Made by a program: the position numbers and the translations under genes. The notes beneath the pieces were generated by a model. That model saw nothing but the letters and a program-made list of their open reading frames with translations, ran no database searches and was not told the DNA's origin. Shown here in pieces: positions 13,276-17,196 of a DNA stretch of 17,196 bases (position 1 is the first letter of the stretch; each line of letters starts with the position of its first letter). Source of the stretch: DASUSF01 sp036375275 (lineage in GTDB: Bacteria; Pseudomonadota; Alphaproteobacteria; Geminicoccales; Geminicoccaceae); assembly GCA_036375275.1 (NCBI GenBank), contig DASUSF010000273.1, positions 1-17,196 of the forward strand, read 5' to 3'.

Positions 13276-14613
13276 ATGCCCGCGATCCCCACGTCCATCC
13301 GGTTCGTGATCGTCGGTGCCGGGGTCCACGGCCTGTCGACCGCCTGGCATCTCGCGATGGAGCTCGAGGCGCGCGGCACCGGGTCGGGTCGGGACGTGCT
13401 CCTGCTGGACAAGGCCGCCCCCGGCGCGGGGGCGACCGGGATCGCCTGCGGCTGCGTGCGCAACCTCTACATGACCGAGGCGCTGCACCCGATCCTCCGC
13501 CACTCGGTCGATGTCTGGACGAGCGATCCCATCAACCTCGGGTTCCAGCAGGTCGGCTACGTCTCGGTCGGCGCCGCCAACCAGGAGAGCGAGTACGAGG
13601 CGATCACCCGGAGCCAGAACGCGGCCGGATACCCGTCGGACCTCCGGGTCGGCGAGGAGGCGCGGCGCTTCCTGACCGGGATCTGGCCGGACTTCGACAC
13701 CGAGGGCGTCGCCTGCGTCCTGCACGAGAAGCCGTCCGGCTATGCCGGCACGCGACAGGCGGTGTGGGGCCTCGCCCGCAAGTGCGAGCAGCACGGCGTC
13801 CTGATCCGGAGCGGGATCGAGGTCACGGGCTATGACCTCGTGCAGGGGCGGGTCCGGGCGGTGCGCACCACCGCGGGCGACGTCGCCTGCGACGCCGTCG
13901 TCCTCGGCCTCGGCGCATGGACGCCGCGCCACTGGGCGCTGCTCGACCTGCCCGACCGCCTGACCCTCCGCTACGCCGACGGACGCGAGGCGGCGGACCA
14001 GCCGATGTGGACGTACTGGCGGCTGCGTGAAGGCGAGGTCTTCCAGGACCCGCCCTATCGCGACGCCACCGACCGCGACCCGCCGGTCCTCCACGTCGAG
14101 CTGATGGACCGACCGGTCCGCGACCCGGCGAGCGGCGCCGAGCTGCAGGACCACATCTATGTCTACTGGAAGAACGGCGCCGAGCGCATGCCGGCGCCGG
14201 GGGTGCAGGGCGGCATCACGCCGGTCCGGCTCGGCACGGAGGCTGAGGTCGATCCCTATGGCCACGCCAACGACCGCTATCAGGCGGAGCCCGCCTTCGC
14301 CGACATCTTCTGCGCCTCGCTCGGCCAGCTGATGCACCGCTTCGAGGGCTGCCGGCCGCGCTATCATGACCGGCGGAACGGCGGCATCTGTGCCTTCACG
14401 CCGGACAACGTGCCGATCTTCGACTGGGTGCGGGAGAACGTCTACCTGATCGCCGACAGCGGGCACGGCTTCAAGATGACCGGCGTCGGCAAGCTGGTCG
14501 CCCGGCATCTGGCGAGCGGCGAGCGGATCACGGACCTGGCTCCGTTCGGCTACCGGCGCTTCGCCGAGGGGCGGACCTTCGGCGGCCACAATACCAACTC
14601 GCCCTGGGTCTGA
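13276..14613 (+). CDS. FAD-dependent oxidoreductase of the DAO family (sarcosine-oxidase-like)
   Basis: This 445-aa enzyme starts at ATG 13276, 5 bases after a perfect AGGAGG; an in-frame ATG at 13261 lies upstream of that site and is rejected. The Rossmann FAD motif is FVIVGAGVHGLSTAWHLA (GxGxxG at residues 14-19). Next comes a DAO-type segment with GAGATGIACGCVRN, and near the end the family region ICAFTPDNVPIFD followed by ADSGHGFKMTGVGKLVA. Cys372 sits where monomeric sarcosine oxidase attaches its flavin covalently, and Lys400 lies in the matching SGHGFK motif. It should oxidise a secondary or D-amine with oxygen or another acceptor; the substrate is unknown. It is longer than sarcosine oxidase (about 390 aa). 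It looks like a host gene. Confidence 0.88.
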   Translation: MPAIPTSIRFVIVGAGVHGLSTAWHLAMELEARGTGSGRDVLLLDKAAPGAGATGIACGCVRNLYMTEALHPILRHSVDVWTSDPINLGFQQVGYVSVGAANQESEYEAITRSQNAAGYPSDLRVGEEARRFLTGIWPDFDTEGVACVLHEKPSGYAGTRQAVWGLARKCEQHGVLIRSGIEVTGYDLVQGRVRAVRTTAGDVACDAVVLGLGAWTPRHWALLDLPDRLTLRYADGREAADQPMWTYWRLREGEVFQDPPYRDATDRDPPVLHVELMDRPVRDPASGAELQDHIYVYWKNGAERMPAPGVQGGITPVRLGTEAEVDPYGHANDRYQAEPAFADIFCASLGQLMHRFEGCRPRYHDRRNGGICAFTPDNVPIFDWVRENVYLIADSGHGFKMTGVGKLVARHLASGERITDLAPFGYRRFAEGRTFGGHNTNSPWV

Positions 14614-14688
14614 GCGTCGGCCGCGCTCGCCGCCTGCCCCGCCGAACTTTCCTCCGCGCCTGTGAGCAGGGCCATAAGTCGGCCGCCG

Positions 14689-14723
14689 AGAGTGGCACAA
14701 AATTAACCATCAACGGCCACTCT
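14689..14723. repeat. Inverted repeat ahead of the small secreted protein gene
   Basis: AGAGTGGC (14689-14696) and GCCACTCT (14716-14723) are perfect 8-bp arms around a 19-base AT-rich spacer. It could be a regulator-binding site or a weak terminator for the upstream flavoenzyme gene. The 173 bases between the two genes hold no other clear feature. Confidence 0.35.
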
Positions 14724-14786
14724 ATCCCGAACCCGTTGCTGGAGATCGGATGAGGTCTCCGGTCCGGTCGACAAAGGAGACGAACC

Positions 14787-15149
14787 ATGGACTGCCGCCA
14801 ATTCGGCCTCCTCCGCGCGCGTTCGCTCCCCGGCGCGACCCGGCCCACGGCCAAGTTCGCGCTGCTGATCGCCGGCCTCCTCTCGCTCGGCGGACTGGCG
14901 GCGTCGGCTCCGGCCGAAGCAGCCTCGAAGGTCTGCGGCGACCGCAACGCGATCCTGGAGCGGCTCAAGCAGCGCCATCACGAGTCCCCGACCGCGCTCG
15001 GCCTGTCGTCCGACGGCGCGGTGCTCGAGATCCTGGTCTCGCCGCACGGCGGCTGGACCATCCTGCGCACCTATCCGGACCAGCCGACCTGCATCATGGC
15101 GGTCGGCGAAGCCTGGCAGGCGCTGGTCGCGGTCGGCCAGAAGGTGTGA
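14787..15149 (+). CDS. Small secreted/periplasmic protein with two conserved-type cysteines
   Basis: This 120-aa protein starts at ATG 14787, 7 bases after AAAGGAG. Residues 1 to about 46 are a long signal peptide: a basic N-region with several Arg, a hydrophobic core (FALLIAGLLSLGGLAA) and an Ala-Glu-Ala type cleavage site. The mature domain is about 74 residues: Cys50 in VCGDRNAILERL, then ESPTALGLSSDGAVLEILVS, GGWTILRT and Cys102 in TCIMAVGEAW, likely a disulfide pair. I recognise the pattern as a small alphaproteobacterial periplasmic protein type with no assigned function. It has its own spacer and inverted repeat and no obvious partner gene. Confidence 0.75.
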   Translation: MDCRQFGLLRARSLPGATRPTAKFALLIAGLLSLGGLAASAPAEAASKVCGDRNAILERLKQRHHESPTALGLSSDGAVLEILVSPHGGWTILRTYPDQPTCIMAVGEAWQALVAVGQKV

Positions 15150-15349
15150 TCGTGGACGAGCAGGCCCGCGGCACCGCCCGCCGGCGGCCCATCCGTCCGC
15201 ACTCGACGGGCCGTCGGCGGAACGACATCGGGGATCCCCGGCTCGCCCGGCGCCGAACCGCCTCCCACGCGCTCACTCTGCCGGACCGGCACATGCTCGC
15301 CCGGCTTGCCCTGATCTTCGCGGATTCGCCCAGCACCCGTCTCCACTGA
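15146..15349 (+). CDS. Possible short Arg-rich ORF
   Basis: A frame of 67 codons starts at a GTG overlapping the preceding stop (GTGA), or at GTG 15152, and ends with TGA at 15349. The protein would be strongly basic (many Arg, for example RRRPIRPHSTGRRR) with a leucine-rich end (MLARLALIFADS). Third positions are GC-rich, but in this genome most frames are. No clear ribosome-binding site exists apart from AGAAGG inside the upstream gene. It may be a real small nucleic-acid-binding protein or chance. From here to 15513 no other gene was seen. Confidence 0.22.
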   Translation: MIVDEQARGTARRRPIRPHSTGRRRNDIGDPRLARRRTASHALTLPDRHMLARLALIFADSPSTRLH

Positions 15350-15513
15350 GCGCGGGCGACTGGCCATGGTCCCGCCCGGACGGTCATGCCGATGCGCAAG
15401 ATCCGCTTGCCGGCCGCGTCGACTCACCACGTGGGCTGAAAACGCGCTAAGCGTGCTCCGTCGAATGCTGTGCGACCAGGCGCCGGTCGCCGCGGCGGGT
15501 GCGGGAGCTCGTG

Positions 15514-16809
15514 ATGACCGAAGGCAGGCTGTTCAAGTTCGACACGCTGGCGCTGCACGCGGGCCAGCGGCCGGATCCGACCACGGGCGCGCGCGCCGTG
15601 CCGATCTATCAGACGACCTCGTATGTGTTCCCTGATACCGATCACGCCGCATCGCTGTTCAACCTGGAGCGCGCCGGGCACATCTATTCCCGGATCTCGA
15701 ACCCGACCGTCGCGGTGCTCGAAGAGCGGGTCGCGGCTCTGGAAGGCGGCGTCGGCGCAGTCGCGACGGCGAGCGGCCAGGCGGCGCTGCATCTCGGGAT
15801 CGCGACGCTGATGAGCGCCGGCGGTCACATCGTCGCCTCGAAGTCGCTCTATGGCGGCAGCACCAATCTCTTCAAGCTCACCCTGCCGCGCTTCGGCATC
15901 ACCACCACCTTCGTCGATCCGCGCGACCTCGCCGGCTATGCCGGCGCGATCCGCCCGGAGACCCGGCTGATCTTCGCCGAGACCATCGGCAATCCCGGCC
16001 TCGAGGTCCTGAACCTGCCCGAGGTCGCGAAGATCGCGCACGACCACGGCCTGCCGCTGATGGTCGACAACACCTTCGCCACCCCCTGCCTGTGCCGGCC
16101 GATCGAGCACGGCGCCGATCTCGTCATGCACTCGGCGACCAAGTGGCTCGGCGGCCATGGCGTCGCGATCGGCGGCGTCCTGGTCGATGGTGGCGGCTTC
16201 GACTGGGAAGGCTCCGGCAGGTTCCCGACCCTGACCGAGCCCTATGCGGGCTATGACGGGCTGGATTATGTCGAGACCTTCGGGCCGAGCGCCTTCCACA
16301 TGCGGGCCAGGACCGAGGGGCTGCGCGACTTCGGCGCCTGCCTGAGCCCCCAGAACGCCTTCTACCTGCTGCAAGGCATCGAGACCCTGCCGCTCCGGAT
16401 CGAGCGGCACGTCGCGACGACGCACAAGGTCGTCCAGTTCCTCGCCCGCCACGAGGCGGTCGCCTGGGTGCTCCACCCCTCGCTCGCGGGGCATCCCGAC
16501 CATCGGCTCGCGAAGAAGCTGCTGCCGAAGGGCGCCGGCTCGATCGTGAGCTTCGGGGTCAAGGGCGGGCGCGCGGCCGGCCGACGGTTCATCGAGGCCT
16601 GCACCCTGGCTTCGCACCTCGCCAACGTCGGCGACGCGAAGACGCTCGTGATCCATCCCGCGTCCACGACCCACCTTCAGGTCGGCGCCGAGGCGCTTGC
16701 CGCCGCCGGCGTCGGCGAGGACATGATCCGGCTCTCGGTCGGGCTCGAGGATCCGGACGACATCATCGCCGACCTCGACACCGCGCTGAAGCGCTCGCAG
16801 AAGGGCTAG
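15514..16809 (+). CDS. metY: O-acetylhomoserine sulfhydrylase (O-acetylhomoserine aminocarboxypropyltransferase)
   Basis: This 431-aa PLP enzyme makes homocysteine from O-acetylhomoserine and sulfide, for methionine synthesis. The start at 15514 has GGAG 6 bases upstream; an in-frame GTG at 15499 precedes that site. Family marks are ALHAGQRPDPTTGARAVPIY, then YSRISNPTVAVLEERVAALE, SLYGGSTNLF, the PLP-binding strand LMVDNTFATP and SATKWLGGHG with the Schiff-base Lys210. The C-terminal part has SIVSFGVKGG, then LANVGDAKTLVIHPASTTH and RLSVGLEDPDDIIADL. Length and motifs fit MetY better than the shorter cystathionine gamma-synthases and lyases (about 380-400 aa). It is followed after 4 bases by an alpha/beta hydrolase. 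Confidence 0.93.
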   Translation: MTEGRLFKFDTLALHAGQRPDPTTGARAVPIYQTTSYVFPDTDHAASLFNLERAGHIYSRISNPTVAVLEERVAALEGGVGAVATASGQAALHLGIATLMSAGGHIVASKSLYGGSTNLFKLTLPRFGITTTFVDPRDLAGYAGAIRPETRLIFAETIGNPGLEVLNLPEVAKIAHDHGLPLMVDNTFATPCLCRPIEHGADLVMHSATKWLGGHGVAIGGVLVDGGGFDWEGSGRFPTLTEPYAGYDGLDYVETFGPSAFHMRARTEGLRDFGACLSPQNAFYLLQGIETLPLRIERHVATTHKVVQFLARHEAVAWVLHPSLAGHPDHRLAKKLLPKGAGSIVSFGVKGGRAAGRRFIEACTLASHLANVGDAKTLVIHPASTTHLQVGAEALAAAGVGEDMIRLSVGLEDPDDIIADLDTALKRSQKG

Positions 16810-16813
16810 GGGC

Positions 16814-17196
16814 ATGGAGGTCCGGCTCGATCGGCGCAGCGTGTTCCTCGGGGATCAGGGCAGGAGCCTGGAACCGGTGCGCCCGACGGTGCTGTTCATC
16901 CACGGCGCCGGCATGGATCACTCGGTCTGGCCGCTCCAGGCCCGCCACTTCGCCTACCGCGGCTGGAACGCGCTTGCGCTCGATCTCCCCGGCCACGGCC
17001 GGAGCGCACCCCTCGGCGACGATGGTGCGCTGCTCGCCTCGGTGCCGGCGATGGCGGCTTGGCTCGTCCAGGTGATCGACGTGCTCGGGATCGCCCGGGC
17101 GCATCTGGTCGGGCATTCCATGGGCGCGCTGGTCGCGCTCGAGGCGGCCGCCGCGCACGATGACCGCGTCCAGAGCATCGCGCTTCTCGGTGCCAC
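16814..17196 (+). CDS. Alpha/beta hydrolase (partial, runs off right edge)
   Basis: The start lies 4 bases after the metY stop and the frame is open to the edge (127 codons). The ribosome-binding site AGAAGGG lies within the end of metY, so the two genes are probably one operon. Visible motifs are the strand PTVLFIHGAGMDHSVW with the HGAG oxyanion turn, ALDLPGHGRSAP, and the nucleophile elbow LVGHSMGALVALE with Ser102. The catalytic Asp and His lie beyond the window. It is not homoserine acetyltransferase, which has a longer N-terminus and a GGSMGG-type elbow. The substrate is unknown; thioester or ester hydrolysis linked to methionine or sulfur metabolism is only a guess from position. Confidence 0.85.
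   Translation, partial: MEVRLDRRSVFLGDQGRSLEPVRPTVLFIHGAGMDHSVWPLQARHFAYRGWNALALDLPGHGRSAPLGDDGALLASVPAMAAWLVQVIDVLGIARAHLVGHSMGALVALEAAAAHDDRVQSIALLGA

Noticed and set aside
14691..14710. Sigma54-like TGGCAC element upstream of the secreted protein gene
   Set aside because: The -12 TTGC element is missing at the required spacing.
15071..15430. Minus-strand frame of 119 codons between the secreted protein gene and metY
   Set aside because: It overlaps the end of the secreted protein gene, has no ribosome-binding site and shows the low-complexity Arg/Gly/Pro composition of a shadow frame.
15420..15455. SAM-II-like riboswitch ahead of metY (CCACGT ... CGCTAA pattern)
   Set aside because: Only a loose match to the 3' half exists; the 5' stem and the conserved GGTGATTTG-type loop are absent upstream.

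Overview
The window is GC-rich throughout, with strong GC bias at third codon positions. Its genes (an S24-type XRE regulator of a kind common in Alphaproteobacteria, MetY, a DAO-family flavoenzyme) suggest an alphaproteobacterium. The order cannot be fixed from this sequence. No tRNA, rRNA, CRISPR array, insertion sequence or attachment site was recognised.

Positions 1 to about 12,425 are phage-derived and read on the minus strand as one virion-structure unit with T7-like (podovirus) architecture. In transcription order it holds: a 150-aa protein with a possible permuted papain-like His/Cys arrangement; the head-tail connector (portal); a Bbp19-like small protein; the scaffold; a three-gene cassette (a 120-aa beta-rich protein, a protein with two LamG-like domains, and a beta-helix protein); the major capsid protein; an 89-aa capsid-linked protein; a strong hairpin; a small secreted protein; tail tubular proteins A and B; a gp14-like internal protein; and a tail fibre/tailspike with a T7-fibre N-terminal domain that runs off the left edge. 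Many genes are coupled by TGATG or two-base junctions. No integrase, replication gene, phage RNA polymerase, terminase or lysis gene lies inside the window.

Positions 12,349-12,547 form a divergent control region between the first virion gene and a plus-strand XRE/S24-type repressor. Two sigma70-like promoters face away from each other, and a short motif (TNTTCCTA) occurs three times there. A fourth copy lies just upstream of a second promoter candidate in front of the connector gene. I infer that the repressor controls both itself and the virion unit. Its LexA-like domain has lost the expected Ser, Lys and Ala-Gly residues, so self-cleavage is unlikely.

Positions 13,190-17,196 look like host chromosome on the plus strand: a sarcosine-oxidase-like FAD enzyme, a small secreted two-cysteine protein, a possible short Arg-rich ORF, O-acetylhomoserine sulfhydrylase (metY), and an alpha/beta hydrolase cut by the right edge. 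The last two are four bases apart and probably co-transcribed.

The most interesting point is a lysogeny-type but apparently non-cleavable repressor placed directly against a podovirus virion operon, with a shared operator motif. This fits an ordinary prophage with a rearranged control region, a decaying prophage, or a domesticated particle-producing element. The flanks outside the window would decide.
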